From NCBI GenBank assembly GCA_963971405.1, contig OZ020489.1, positions 682,001 to 746,000 of the forward strand: 64,000 bases of DNA, read 5' to 3'. The notes under the pieces are model-generated. The model searched no databases and was not told where the DNA came from. It saw only the letters and a program-made list of their open reading frames with translations. Positions 48,320 through 61,491 of this stretch are shown here, piece after piece. Positions within the stretch are counted from its first letter, which is position 1. Each line of letters starts with the position of its first letter. The position numbers were made by a program, and so were the translations under genes. Origin of the DNA: Psococerastis gibbosa (lineage: Eukaryota > Arthropoda > Insecta > Psocodea > Psocidae).

Positions 48320-48987
48320 GGTTTTAAAAAGATATAGGTGTCTTAATTTTGCTCATTTTGGCTCATTGTATTGTACTTGACATTGAGCAATTGCTCCTGC
48401 GTGTTCATCGGTTTTAAATGTTGCTAAAACAATTCATTCGACAAGAATAAAAAAAAATAGCTATTTACTTATTTTATTTTTTTTAAAGGTCTTGATATGA
48501 CACGGGTGTCTCAATTTGGCTTATTTTGGCTCATTGTATTGTAATTAACATTGAGCAATTGCTCCTGCGTGTTCATCGGTGTAAATGTAGCTAAAAAAAA
48601 TTCATTCGACAAGAATTAGAAAAATAGCTATTTACTTATTTTATTTTTTTAAAGGTTTTAAAAAGATATAGGTGTCTTAATTTTGCTTTTTTTGGCTCAG
48701 TGTATTGCACTTGACATTGAGCAATTGCTCCTGCGTGTTCATCGGTGTAAATGTAGCTAAAAAAAATTCATTTGACAAGAATAAGAAAAATAGCTATTTA
48801 CTTATTTTATTTTTTTTAAAGGTGTTAAAAAGATATAGGTGTCTTAATTTTGCTTATTTAGGCTCACTGTATTGTACTTAACATCGGCCGCTTGCTCCTG
48901 CGTGTTCATTGGTGTAAATGTAGCTACAAAAAATTCATTCGACAAGAATACGAAAAATAGCTATATACTTATTTTATTTTTTTTAAA

Positions 48988-49153
48988 GGTCTTGATATAA
49001 CACGGGTGTCTTAAATTGGCTTATTTTGGCTCATTGTATTGTACTTAACATCGGCCACTTGCTCTTGCGTGTTCATCGGTGTAAATGTAGCTACAAAAAA
49101 TTCATTCGACAAGAATAAGAAAAATAGCTATTTACTTATTTTATTTTTTTAAG
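48988..49153 (+). repeat. Hybrid monomer P/B*
   Basis: The start is P-like (GATATAACACGGG with a private G-to-A, then AAATTGGC) and the core and tail are B* (CATCGGCCACTTGCTCTTG, AATAAG, TTAAGGG). E follows, as after any B*. It joins an X/O-like context to the B*-E-F string. Confidence 0.75.
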
Positions 49154-51153
49154 GGTCTTGATATGATAAGGGTGTCTTAATTTTGCTTATTTTGGCTCAT
49201 TGTATTGTACTTAACATTAAGCAATTGCTCCTGCGTGTTCATCGGTGTAAATGTAGCTAAAAAAAATTCATTCGACAAGAATAAGAAAAATAGCTATTTA
49301 CTTATTTTATTTTTTTAAAGGTCTTAAAAAGATATTGGTGTCTTAGTTTTGCTTATTTAGGCTCACTGTATTGTACTCAACATTGGCCACTTGCTCGTGC
49401 GTGTTCATCGGTGTAAATGTAGCTACAAAAAATTCAATCGACAAGAATACGAAAAATAGCTATTTACTTATTTTATTTTTTTAAAGGTTTTAAAAAGATA
49501 TAGGTGTCTTAATTTTGCTTATTTTGGCTCATTGTATTGTACTTGACATTAAGCAATTGCTCCTGCGTGTTCATCGGTTTAAATGTTGCTAAAAAAAATT
49601 CACTCGACAAGAATAAAAAAAATAGCTATTTACTTATTTTATTTTTTTTAAAGGTCTTGATATGATAAGGGTGTCTTAATTTTGCTTATTTTGGCTCATT
49701 GTATTGTACTAAACATTGAACAATTGCTTCTGCGTGTTCATGGGTGTAAATGTAAATTAAAAAAAATTCATTCGACAAGAATAAGAAAAATAGCTATTTA
49801 CTTATTTTATTTTTTTTAAAGGTCTTGATATGACAAGGGTGTCTTAATTTGGCTTATTATGGCTCAATGTATTGCACTTGACATTGAGCAATTGCTCCTG
49901 CGTGTTCATCGGTGTAAATGTAGCTAAAAAAAATTCATTCGACAAGAATAAGAAAAATAGCTATTTACATATTTTATTTTTTTTAAAGGTCTTAAAAAGA
50001 TATAGGTGTCTTAATTTTGCTTATTTAGGCTCACTGTATTGTACTTAACATCGGCCACTTGCTCTTGCGTGTTCATCGGTGTAAATGTAGCTACAAAAAA
50101 TTCATTCGACAAGAATAAGAAAAATAGCTATTTACTTATTTTATTTTTTTAAGGGTCTTGATATGATAAGGGTGTCTTAATTTTGCTTATTTTGGCTCAT
50201 TGTATTGTACTTAACATTAAGCAATTGCTCCTGCGTGTTCATCGGTGTAAATGTAGCTAAAAAAAATTCATTCGACAAGAATAAGAAAAATAGCTATTTA
50301 CTTATTTTATTTTTTTAAAGGTCTTAAAAAGATATTGGTGTCTTAGTTTTGCTTATTTAGGCTCACTGTATTGTACTCAACATTGGCCACTTGCTCGTGC
50401 GTGTTCATCGGTGTAAATGTAGCTACAAAAAATTCAATCGACAAGAATACGAAAAATAGCTATTTACTTATTTTATTTTTTTTAAAGGTCTTGATATGAC
50501 ACGGGTGTCTTAATTTGGCTTGTTTTGGCTCAATGTATTGTAATTAACATTGAGCAATTGTTCCTGCGTGTTCATCAGTGTAAATGTAGCTAAAAAAAAT
50601 TCATTCGACAAGAATAAGAAAAATAGCTATTTACTTATTTTATTTTTTTAAAGGTTTTAAAAAGATATAGGTGTCTTAATTTTGCTTATTTTGGCTCATT
50701 GTATTGTACTTGACATTGAGCAATTGCTCCTGCGTGTTCATCGGTTTTAAATGTTGCTAAAAAAAATTCATTCGACAAGAATAAAAAAAAATAGCTATTT
50801 ACTTATTTTATTTTTTTTAAAGGTCTTGATATGACACGGGTGTCTCAATTTGGCTTATTTTGGCTCATTGTATTGTAATTAACATTGAGCAATTGCTCCT
50901 GCGTGTTCATCGGTGTAAATGTAGCTAAAAAAAATTCATTCGACAAGAATTAGAAAAATAGCTATTTACTTATTTTATTTTTTTAAAGGTTTTAAAAAGA
51001 TATAGGTGTCTTAATTTTGCTTTTTTTGGCTCAGTGTATTGCACTTGACATTGAGCAATTGCTCCTGCGTGTTCATCGGTGTAAATGTAGCTAAAAAAAA
51101 TTCATTCGACAAGAATAAGAAAAATAGCTATTTACTTATTTTATTTTTTTAAA

Positions 51154-51320
51154 GGTCTTAAAAAGATATTGGTGTCTTAATTTTGCTTATTTTGGCTCAT
51201 TGTATTGAAATTAACATTGACCAATTGCTATTGGGTGTCCATCGGAGTAAATGTAGCTACAAAAAATTCATTCGACAAGAATAAGAAAAATAGCTATTTA
51301 CTTATTTTATTTTTTTTAAA
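51154..51320 (+). repeat. Hybrid monomer F/Q
   Basis: It starts CTTAAAAAGATATTGG like F, or like the O variant at 45488, then shows the late Q core (GACCAATTGCTATTGG, GTCCATCGGAG). R follows normally. The preceding monomer (50988) starts as T but ends with the generic CATTCGAC and a short T-tract of E kind, so two exchanges lie close together. Confidence 0.72.
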
Positions 51321-52153
51321 GGTCTTAAAAAGATATAGGTGTCTTAATATTCCTTATTTAGGCTCATTGTATTGTACTTGACATTGAGCAATTGCTCCTG
51401 CGTGTCCATCGGTTTAAATGTTGCTAAAAAAAATTCATTCGACAAGAATAAAAAAAATAGCTATTTACTTATTTTATTTTTTTTAAATGTCTTGATATGA
51501 CACGGGTGTCTTAATTTGGCTTATTATGGCTCATTGTATTGTAATTAACATTGAGCAATTGCTCCTGCGTGTTCATCGGTGTAAATGTAGCTAAAAAAAA
51601 TTCATTCGACAAGAATTAGAAAAATAGCTATTTATTTATTTTATTTTTTTAAAGGTTTTAAAAAGATATAGGTGTCTTAATTTTGCTTTTTTTGGCTCAA
51701 TGTATTGCACTTGACATTGAGCAATTGCTCCTGCGTGTTCATCGGTGTAAATGTAGCTAAAAAAAATTCATTTGACAAGAATAAGAAAAATAGCTATTTA
51801 CTTATTTTATTTTTTTTAAAGGTGTTAAAAAGATATAGGTGTCTTAATTTTGCTTATTTATGCTCATTGTATTGTACTTAACATCGGCCACTTGCTCCTT
51901 TGTGTTCATCGGTGTAAATGTAGCTACAAAAAATGCATTCGACAAGAATACGAAAAATAGCTATATACTTATTTTATTTTTTTTAAAGGTCTTGATATGA
52001 CACGGGTGTCTTAATTTGGCTTGTTTTGGCTCAATGTATTGTAATTAACATTGAGCAATTGTTCCTGCGTGTTCATCAGTGTAAATGTAGCTAAAAAAAA
52101 TTCATTCGACAAGAATAAGAAAAATAGCTATTTACTTATTTTATTTTTTTAAA

Positions 52154-54821
52154 GGTTTTAAAAAGATATAGGTGTCTTAATTTTGCTTATTTTGGCTCAT
52201 TGTATTGTACTTGACATTGAGCAATTGCTCCTGCGTGTTCATCGGTTTTAAATGTTGCTAAAAAAAATTCATTCGACAAGAATAAAAAAAAATAGCTATT
52301 TACTTATTTTATTTTTTTTAAAGGTCTTGATATGACACGGGTGTCTCAATTTGGCTTATTTTGGCTCATTGTATTGTAATTAACATTGAGCAATTGCTCC
52401 TGCGTGTTCATCGGTGTAAATGTAGCTAAAAAAAATTCATTCGACAAGAATTAGAAAAATAGCTATTTACTTATTTTATTTTTTTAAAGGTTTTAAAAAG
52501 ATATAGGTGTCTTAATTTTGCTTATTTAGGCTCACTGTATTGTACTTAACATCGGCCACTTGCTCCTGCGTGTTCATTGGTGTAAATGTAGCTACAAAAA
52601 ATTCTTTCGACAAGAATAATAAAAATAGCTATTTACTTATTTTATTTTTTTAAAGGTTTTAAAAAGATATAAGTGTCTTAATTTTGCTTATTTTGGCTCA
52701 TTGTATTGTACTTGACATTAAGCAATTGCTCCTGCGTGTTCATCGGTTTAAATGTTGCTAAAAAAATTCATTCGACAAGAATAAAAAAAATAGCTATTTA
52801 CTTATTTTATTTTTTTTATAGGTCTTGATATGATAAGGGTGTCTTAATTTTGCTTATTTTGGCTCATTGTATTGTACTCAACATTGAACAATTGCTTCTG
52901 CGTGTTCATGGGTGTAAATGTAGCTAAAAAAAATTCATTCGACAAGAATAAGAAAAATAGCTATTTACTTATTTTATTTTTTTTAAAGGTCTTAAAAAGA
53001 TATAGGTGTCTTAATTTTGCTTATTTAGGCTCACTGTATTGTACTTAACATCGGCCACTTGCTCTTGCGTGTTCATCGGTGTAAATGTAGCTACAAAAAA
53101 TTCATTCGACAAGAATACGAAAAATAGCTATATACTTATTTTATTTTTTTTAAAGGTCTTGATATGACGCGGGTGTCTTAAATTGGCTTATTTTGGCTCA
53201 TTGTATTGTAATTAACATTGAGCAATTGCTCCTGCGTGTTCGTCGGTTTAAATGTTGCTAAAAAAAATTCATTCGACAAGAATAAAAAAAATAGCTATTT
53301 ACTTATTTTATTTTTTTAAAGGTCTTGATATGATAAGGGTGTCTTAATTTTGCTTATTTTGGCTCATTGTATTAAAATTAACATTGAGCAATTGCTCTTG
53401 CGTGTTCATCGGTGTAAATGTAGCTACAAAAAATTCATTCGACAAGAATAAGAAAAATAGCTATTTACTTATTTTATTTTTTTAAGGGTCTTGATATGAT
53501 AAGGGTGTCTTAATTTTGCTTATTTTGGCTCATTGTATTGTACTTAACATTAAGCAATTGCTCCTGCGTGTTCATCGGTGTAAATGTAGCTAAAAAAAAT
53601 TCATTCGACAAGAATAAGAAAAATAGCTATTTACTTATTTTATTTTTTTTAAAGGTCTTAAAAAGATATTGGTGTCTTAGTTTTGCTTATTTAGGCTCAC
53701 TGTATTGTACTCAACATTGGCCACTTGCTCGTGCGTGTTCATCGGTGTAAATGTAGCTACAAAAAAATCAATCGACAAGAATACGAAAAATAGCTATTTA
53801 CTTATTTTTTTTTTTTTTTAAGGTCTTGATATGACACGGGTGTCTTAATTTGGCTTGTTTTGGCTCAATGTATTGTAATTAACATTGAGCAATTGTTCCT
53901 GCGTGTTCATCAGTGTAAATGTAGCTAAAAAAAATTCATTCGACAAGAATAAGAAAAATAGCTATTTACTTATTTTATTTTTTTAAAGGTTTTAAAAAGA
54001 TATAGGTGTCTTAATTTTGCTTATTTTGGCTCATTGTATTGTACTTGACATTGAGCAATTGCTCCTGCGTGTTCATCGGTTTTAAATGTTGCTAAAAAAA
54101 ATTCATTCGACAAGAATAAAAAAAAATAGCTATTTACTTATTTTATTTTTTTTAAAGGTCTTGATATGACACGGGTGTCTCAATTTGGCTTATTTTGGCT
54201 CATTGTATTGTAATTAACATTGAGCAATTGCTCCTGCGTGTTCATCGGTGTAAATGTAGCTACAAAAAATTCATTCGACAAGAATACGAAAAATAGCTAT
54301 TTACTTATTTTATTTTTTTTAAAGGTCTAGATATGACACGGGTGTCTCAATTTGGCTTATTTTGGCTCATTGTATTGTAATTAACATTGAGCAATTGCTC
54401 CTGCGTGTTCATCGGTGTAAATGTAGCTAAAAAAAATTCATTCGACAAGAATTAGAAAAATAGCTATTTACTTATTTTATTTTTTTAAAGGTTTTAAAAA
54501 GATATAGGTGTCTTAATTTTGCTTATTTAGGCTCACTGTATTGTACTTAACATCGGCCACTTGCTCCTGCGTGTTCATTGGTGTAAATGTAGCTACAAAA
54601 AATTCTTTCGACAAGAATAATAAAAATAGCTATTTACTTATTTTATTTTTTTAAAGGTTTTAAAAAGATATAAGTGTCTTAATTTTGCTTATTTTGGCTC
54701 ATTGTATTGTACTTGACATTAAGCAATTGCTCCTGCGTGTTCATCGGTTTAAATGTTGCTAAAAAAATTCACTCGACAAGAATAAAAAAAATAGCTATTT
54801 ACTTATTTTATTTTTTTTATA
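52154..54821 (+). repeat. L M/S X K A B C D E F J* L M M/S X K
   Basis: Monomers start at 52154 L, 52323 M/S, 52489 X, 52655 K, 52821 A, 52988 B, 53155 C, 53321 D, 53487 E, 53654 F, 53822 J*, 53988 L, 54157 M, 54324 M/S, 54490 X and 54656 K. From A to K this is the alternative 11-mer of 39147 with one extra M. K at 52655 has TTCATTCG, not the usual TTCACTCG. M/S starts GGTCTAGATATG near 54324. Confidence 0.9.
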
Positions 54822-57159
54822 GGTCTTGATATGATAAGGGTGTCTTAATTTTGCTTATTTTGGCTCATTGTATTGTACTCAACATTGAACAATTGCTTCT
54901 GCGTGTTCATGGGTGTAAATGTAGCTAAAAAAAATTCATTCGACAAGAATAAGAAAAATAGCTATTTACTTATTTTATTTTTTTTAAAGGTCTTAAAAAG
55001 ATATAGGTGTCTTAATTTTGCTTATTTAGGCTCACTGTATTGTACTTAACATCGGCCACTTGCTCATGCGTGTTCATCGGTGTAAATGTAGCTACAAAAA
55101 ATTCATTCGACAAGAATACGAAAAATAGCTATATACTTATTTTATTTTTTTTAAAGGTCTTGATATGACGCGGGTGTCTTAAATTGGCTTATTTTGGCTC
55201 ATTGTATTGTAATTAACATTGAGCAATTGCTCCTGCGTGTTCGTCGGTTTAAATGTTGCTAAAAAAAATTCATTCGACAAGAATAAAAAAAATAGCTATT
55301 TACTTATTTTATTTTTTTAAAGGTCTTGATATGATAAGGGTGTCTTAATTTTGCTTATTTTGGCTCATTGTATTAAAATTAACATTGAGCAATTGCTCTT
55401 GCGTGTTCATCGGTGTAAATGTAGCTACAAAAAATTCATTCGACAAGAATAAGAAAAATAGCTATTTACTTATTTTATTTTTTTAAGGGTCTTGATATGA
55501 TAAGGGTGTCTTAATTTTGCTTATTTTGGCTCATTGTATTGTACTTAACATTAAGCAATTGCTCCTGCGTGTTCATCGGTGTAAATGTAGCTAAAAAAAA
55601 TTCATTCGACAAGAATAAGAAAAATAGCTATTTACTTATTTTATATTTTTTAAAGGTCTTAAAAAGATATTGGTGTCTTAGTTTTGCTTATTTAGGCTCA
55701 CTGTATTGTACTCAACATTGGCCACTTGCTCGTGCGTGTTCATCGGTGTAAATGTAGCTACAAAAAAATCAATCGACAAGAATACGAAAAATAGCTATTT
55801 ACTTATTTTATTTTTTTTTTAAGGTCTTGATATGACACGGGTGTCTTAATTTGGCTTGTTTTGGCTCAATGTATTGTAATTAACATTGAGCAATTGTTCC
55901 TGCGTGTTCATCAGTGTAAATGTAGCTAAAAAAAATTCATTCGACAAGAATAAGAAAAATAGCTATTTACTTATTTTATTTTTTTAAAGGTTTTAAAAAG
56001 ATATAGGTGTCTTAATTTTGCTTATTTTGGCTCATTGTATTGTACTTGACATTGAGCAATTGCTCCTGCGTGTTCATCGGTTTTAAATGTTGCTAAAAAA
56101 AATTCATTCGACAAGAATAAAAAAAAATAGCTATTTACTTATTTTATTTTTTTTAAAGGTCTTGATATGACACGGGTGTCTCAATTTGGCTTATTTTGGC
56201 TCATTGTATTGTAATTAACATTGAGCAATTGCTCCTGCGTGTTCATCGGTGTAAATGTAGCTACAAAAAATTCATTCGACAAGAATACGAAAAATAGCTA
56301 TTTACTTATTTTATTTTTTTTAAAGGTCTTGATATGACACGGGTGTCTTAATTTGGCTTGTTTTGGCTCAATGTATTGTAATTAACATTGAGCAATTGTT
56401 CCTGCGTGTTCATCAGTGTAAATGTAGCTAAAAAAAATTCATTCGACAAGAATAAGAAAAATAGCTATTTACTTATTTTATTTTTTTAAAGGTTTTAAAA
56501 AGATATAGGTGTCTTAATTTTGCTTATTTTGGCTCATTGTATTGTACTTGACATTGAGCAATTGCTCCTGCGTGTTCATCGGTTTTAAATGTTGCTAAAA
56601 AAAATTCATTCGACAAGAATAAAAAAAAATAGCTATTTACTTATTTTATTTTTTTTAAAGGTCTTGATATGACACGGGTGTCTCAATTTGGCTTATTTTG
56701 GCTCATTGTATTGTAATTAACATTGAGCAATTGCTCCTGCGTGTTCATCGGTGTAAATGTAGCTACAAAAAATTCATTCGACAAGAATACGAAAAATAGC
56801 TATTTACTTATTTTATTTTTTTTAAAGGTCTTGATATGACACGGGTGTCTTAATTTGGCTTGTTTTGGCTCAATGTATTGTAATTAACATTGAGCAATTG
56901 TTCCTGCGTGTTCATCAGTGTAAATGTAGCTAAAAAAAATTCATTCGACAAGAATAAGAAAAATAGCTATTTACTTATTTTATTTTTTTAAAGGTTTTAA
57001 AAAGATATAGGTGTCTTAATTTTGCTTATTTTTGCTCATTGTATTGTACTTGACATTAAGCAATTGCTCCTGCGTGTTCATCGGTTTAAATGTTGCTAAA
57101 AAAAATTCATTCGACAAGAATAAAAAAAATAGCTATTTACTTATTTTATTTTTTTTAAA
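54822..57159 (+). repeat. A B C D E F J* (L M J*)2 N
   Basis: Monomers start at 54822 A, 54989 B, 55156 C, 55322 D, 55488 E, 55655 F, 55823 J*, 55989 L, 56158 M, 56325 J*, 56491 L, 56660 M, 56827 J* and 56993 N. This is the fifth trimer locus of the type that links an A-F unit to an O-U block. N has the private TATTTTTGCTC near 57027, shared with 59826 and 61492. Confidence 0.9.
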
Positions 57160-59825
57160 GGTCTTAAAAAGATATAGGTGTCTTAATTTTGCTTATTTAG
57201 GCTCACTGTATTGTGCTTAACATTGGCCACTTGCTCCTGCGTGTTCATCGGTGTAAGTGAAGCTACAAAAAATTCATTCGACAAGAATACGAAAAATAAC
57301 TATATAATTATTTTATTTTTTTTAAAGGTCTTGATATGACACGGGTGTCTTAAATTGGCTTATTTTGGCTCATTGTATTGTACTTAACATTGGCCACTTG
57401 CTCCTGCGTGTTCATCGGCTTAAATGTTGCTAAAAAAAATTCATTCGACAAGAATAAAAAAAATAGCTATTTACTTATTTTATTTTTTTAAAGGTCTTGA
57501 TATGATAAGGGTGTCTTAATTTTGCTTATTTTGGCTCATTGTATTGAAATTAACATTGACCAATTGCTATTGGGTGTCCATCGGAGTAAATGTAGCTACA
57601 AAAAATTCATTCGACAAGAATAAGAAAAATAGCTATTTACTTATTTTATTTTTTTTAAAGGTCTTAAAAAGATATAGGTGTCTTAATATTCCTTATTTAG
57701 GCTCATTGTATTGTACTTGACATTGAGCAATTGCTCCTGCGTGTTCATCGGTTTAAATGTTGCTAAAAAAAATTCATTCGACAAGAATAAAAAAAATAGC
57801 TATTTACTTATTTTATTTTTTTTAAAGGTCTTGATATGACACGGGTGTCTTAATTTGGCTTATTATGGCTCATTGTATTGTAATTAACATTGAGCAATTG
57901 CTCCTGCGTGTTCATCGGTGTAAATGTAGCTAAAAAAAATTCATTCGACAAGAATTAGAAAAATAGCTATTTACTTATTTTATTTTTTTAAAGGTTTTAA
58001 AAAGATATAGGTGTCTTAATTTTGCTTTTTTTGGCTCAATGTATTGCACTTGACATTGAGCAATTGCTCCATCGTGTTCATCGGTGTAAATGTAGCTAAA
58101 AAAAATTCATTTGACAAGAATAAGAAAAATAGCTATTTACTTATTTTATTTTTTTTAAAGGTGTTAAAAAGATATAGGTGTCTTAATTTTGCTTATTTAT
58201 GCTCATTGTATTGTACTTAACATCGGCCACTTGCTCCTTTGTGTTCATCGGTGTAAATGTAGCTACAAAAAATGCATTCGACAAGAATACGAAAAATAGC
58301 TATATACTTATTTTATTTTTTTTAAAGGTCTTGATATGACACGGGTGTCTTAAATTGGCTTATTTTGGCTCATTGTATTGTAATTAACATTGAGCAATTG
58401 CTCCTGCGTGTTCATCGGTTTAAATGTTGCTAAAAAAAATTCATTCGAAAAGAATAAAAAAAATAGCTATTTACTTATTTTATTTTTTTAAAGGTCTTGA
58501 TATGATAAGGGTGTCTTAATTTTGCTTATTTTGGCTCATTGTATTGAAATTAACCTTGAGCAATTGCTATTGCGTGTTCATCGGTGTAAATGTAGCTACA
58601 AAAAATTCATTCGACAAGAATAAGAAAAATAGCTATTTACTTATTTTATTTTTTTTAAAGGTTTTAGAAAGATATAGGTGTCTTAATTTTGCTTATTTTG
58701 GCTCAATGTATTGTACTTAACATTGAGCAATTGTTCCTGCGTGTTCATCGGTGTAAATGTAGCTAAAAAAAATTCATTCGACAAGAATAAGAAAAATAGC
58801 TATTTACTTATTTTATTTTTTTTAAAGGTTTTAGAAAGATATAGGTGTCTTAATTTTGCTCGTTTTGGCTCAATGTATTGTAATTAACATTGAGCAATTG
58901 TTCCTGCGTGTTCATCAGTGTAAATGTAGCTAAAAAAAATTCATTCGACAAGAATAAGAAAAATAGCTATTTACTTATTTTATTTTTTTAAAGGTTTTAA
59001 AAAGATATAGGTGTCTTAATTTTGCTTATTTTGGCTCATTGTATTGTACTTGACATTAAGCAATTGCTCCTGCGTGTTCATCGGTTTAAATGTTGCTAAA
59101 AAAAATTCACTCGACAAGAATAAAAAAAATAGCTATTTACTTATTTTATTTTTTTTAAAGGTCTTGATATGATAAGGGTGTCTTAATTTTGCTTATTTTG
59201 GCTCATTGTATTGTACTAAACATTGAACAATTGCTTCTGCGTGTTCATGGGTGTAAATGTAGCTAAAAAAAATTCATTCGACAAGAATAAGAAAAATAGC
59301 TATTTACTTATTTTATTTTTTTTAAAGGTCTTGATATGACAAGGGTGTCTTAATTTGGCTTATTATGGCTCAATGTATTGCACTTGACATTGAGCAATTG
59401 CTCCTGCGTGTTCATCTGTGTAAATGTAGCTAAAAAAAATTCATTCGACAAGAATAAGAAAAATAGCTATTTACATATTTTATTTTTTTTAAAGGTCTTA
59501 AAAAGATATAGGTGTCTTAATTTTGCTTATTTAGGCTCACTGTATTGTACTTAACATCGGCCACTTGCTCTTGCGTGTTCATCGGTGTAAATGTAGCTAC
59601 AAAAAATTCATTCGACAAGAATAAGAAAAATAGCTATTTACTTATTTTATTTTTTTAAGGGTCTTGATATGATAAGGGTGTCTTAATTTTGCTTATTTTG
59701 GCTCATTGTATTGTACTTAACATTAAGCAATTGCTCCTGCGTGTTCATCGGTGTAAATGTAGCTAAAAAAAATTCATTCGACAAGAATAAGAAAAATAGC
59801 TATTTACTTATTTTATTTTTTTAAA
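57160..59825 (+). repeat. 17-mer HOR, first copy (N at 56993 to E)
   Basis: With N at 56993, monomers start at 57160 O, 57327 P, 57493 Q, 57660 R, 57827 S, 57993 T, 58160 U, 58327 G, 58493 H, 58660 I, 58827 J, 58993 K, 59160 A, 59327 V, 59494 B* and 59660 E: 17 monomers, 2833 bp. Linked private marks are CTATATAATTATT in O (57299), GCTCCATCGTG in T (58066) and TTCATCTGTG in V (59410), all repeated downstream. Confidence 0.93.
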
Positions 59826-59992
59826 GGTTTTAAAAAGATATAGGTGTCTTAATTTTGCTTATTTTTGCTCATTGTATTGTACTTGACATTAAGCAATTGC
59901 TCCTGCGTGTTCATCGGTTTAAATGTAGCTACAAAAAATGCATTCGACAAGAATACGAAAAATAGCTATATACTTATTTTATTTTTTTTAAA
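59826..59992 (+). repeat. Hybrid monomer N/U, a seven-monomer deletion
   Basis: It begins as N (TATTTTTGCTC, GACATTAAGC, CGGTTTAAATG) and ends as late U (TAGCTACAAAAAATGCATTC, ATACG, TATATAC). G follows. Compared with the flanking units, O to T plus the end of N and the start of U are missing, so exactly seven monomer lengths (about 1167 bp) were lost in register. Confidence 0.88.
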
Positions 59993-61491
59993 GGTCTTGA
60001 TATGACACGGGTGTCTTAAATTGGCTTATTTTGGCTCATTGTATTGTAATTAACATTGAGCAATTGCTCCTGCGTGTTCATCGGTTTAAATGTTGCTAAA
60101 AAAAATTCATTCGAAAAGAATAAAAAAAATAGCTATTTACTTATTTTATTTTTTTAAAGGTCTTGATATGATAAGGGTGTCTTAATTTTGCTTATTTTGG
60201 CTCATTGTATTGAAATTAACCTTGAGCAATTGCTATTGCGTGTTCATCGGTGTAAATGTAGCTACAAAAAATTCATTCGACAAGAATAAGAAAAATAGCT
60301 ATTTACTTATTTTATTTTTTTTAAAGGTTTTAGAAAGATATAGGTGTCTTAATTTTGCTTATTTTGGCTCAATGTATTGTACTTAACATTGAGCAATTGT
60401 TCCTGCGTGTTCATCGGTGTAAATGTAGCTAAAAAAAATTCATTCGACAAGAATAAGAAAAATAGCTATTTACTTATTTTATTTTTTTTAAAGGTTTTAG
60501 AAAGATATAGGTGTCTTAATTTTGCTCGTTTTGGCTCAATGTATTGTAATTAACATTGAGCAATTGTTCCTGCGTGTTCATCAGTGTAAATGTAGCTAAA
60601 AAAAATTCATTCGACAAGAATAAGAAAAATAGCTATTTACTTATTTTATTTTTTTAAAGGTTTTAAAAAGATATAGGTGTCTTAATTTTGCTTATTTTGG
60701 CTCATTGTATTGTACTTGACATTAAGCAATTGCTCCTGCGTGTTCATCGGTTTAAATGTTGCTAAAAAAAATTCACTCGACAAGAATAAAAAAAATAGCT
60801 ATTTACTTATTTTATTTTTTTTAAAGGTCTTGATATGATAAGGGTGTCTTAATTTTGCTTATTTTGGCTCATTGTATTGTACTAAACATTGAACAATTGC
60901 TTCTGCGTGTTCATGGGTGTAAATGTAGCTAAAAAAAATTCATTCGACAAGAATAAGAAAAATAGCTATTTACTTATTTTATTTTTTTTAAAGGTCTTGA
61001 TATGACAAGGGTGTCTTAATTTGGCTTATTATGGCTCAATGTATTGCACTTGACATTGAGCAATTGCTCCTGCGTGTTCATCTGTGTAAATGTAGCTAAA
61101 AAAAATTCATTCGACAAGAATAAGAAAAATAGCTATTTACATATTTTATTTTTTTTAAAGGTCTTAAAAAGATATAGGTGTCTTAATTTTGCTTATTTAG
61201 GCTCACTGTATTGTACTTAACATCGGCCACTTGCTCTTGCGTGTTCATCGGTGTAAATGTAGCTACAAAAAATTCATTCGACAAGAATAAGAAAAATAGC
61301 TATTTACTTATTTTATTTTTTTAAGGGTCTTGATATGATAAGGGTGTCTTAATTTTGCTTATTTTGGCTCATTGTATTGTACTTAACATTAAGCAATTGC
61401 TCCTGCGTGTTCATCGGTGTAAATGTAGCTAAAAAAAATTCATTCGACAAGAATAAGAAAAATAGCTATTTACTTATTTTATTTTTTTAAA
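59993..61491 (+). repeat. 17-mer HOR, second copy, shortened to N/U G-K A V B* E
   Basis: Monomers start at 59993 G, 60159 H, 60326 I, 60493 J, 60659 K, 60826 A, 60993 V, 61160 B* and 61326 E. With the N/U fusion the unit has 10 monomers (1666 bp). V again has TTCATCTGTG. Offsets to the first and third copies are whole monomers. Confidence 0.92.

Larger units (their letters stand above)
48320..52153 (+). repeat. Heavily rearranged segment with a V B* E F sub-duplication
   Basis: Monomers start at 48320 L, 48488 M/S, 48654 T, 48821 X-like, 48988 P/B*, 49154 E, 49320 F, 49486 K, 49653 A, 49821 V, 49988 B*, 50154 E, 50320 F, 50487 J*, 50653 L, 50822 M/S, 50988 T/E, 51154 F/Q, 51321 R, 51488 S, 51654 T, 51821 U and 51988 J*. 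Four or five junctions in under 4 kb make it the densest exchange region here. A at 49653 has GTAAATTAAAAAAAA, destroying the usual GTAGCT. The S start reads AAATGTCTT (51488), and TTTATTTATTT is private near 51631. Confidence 0.82.
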
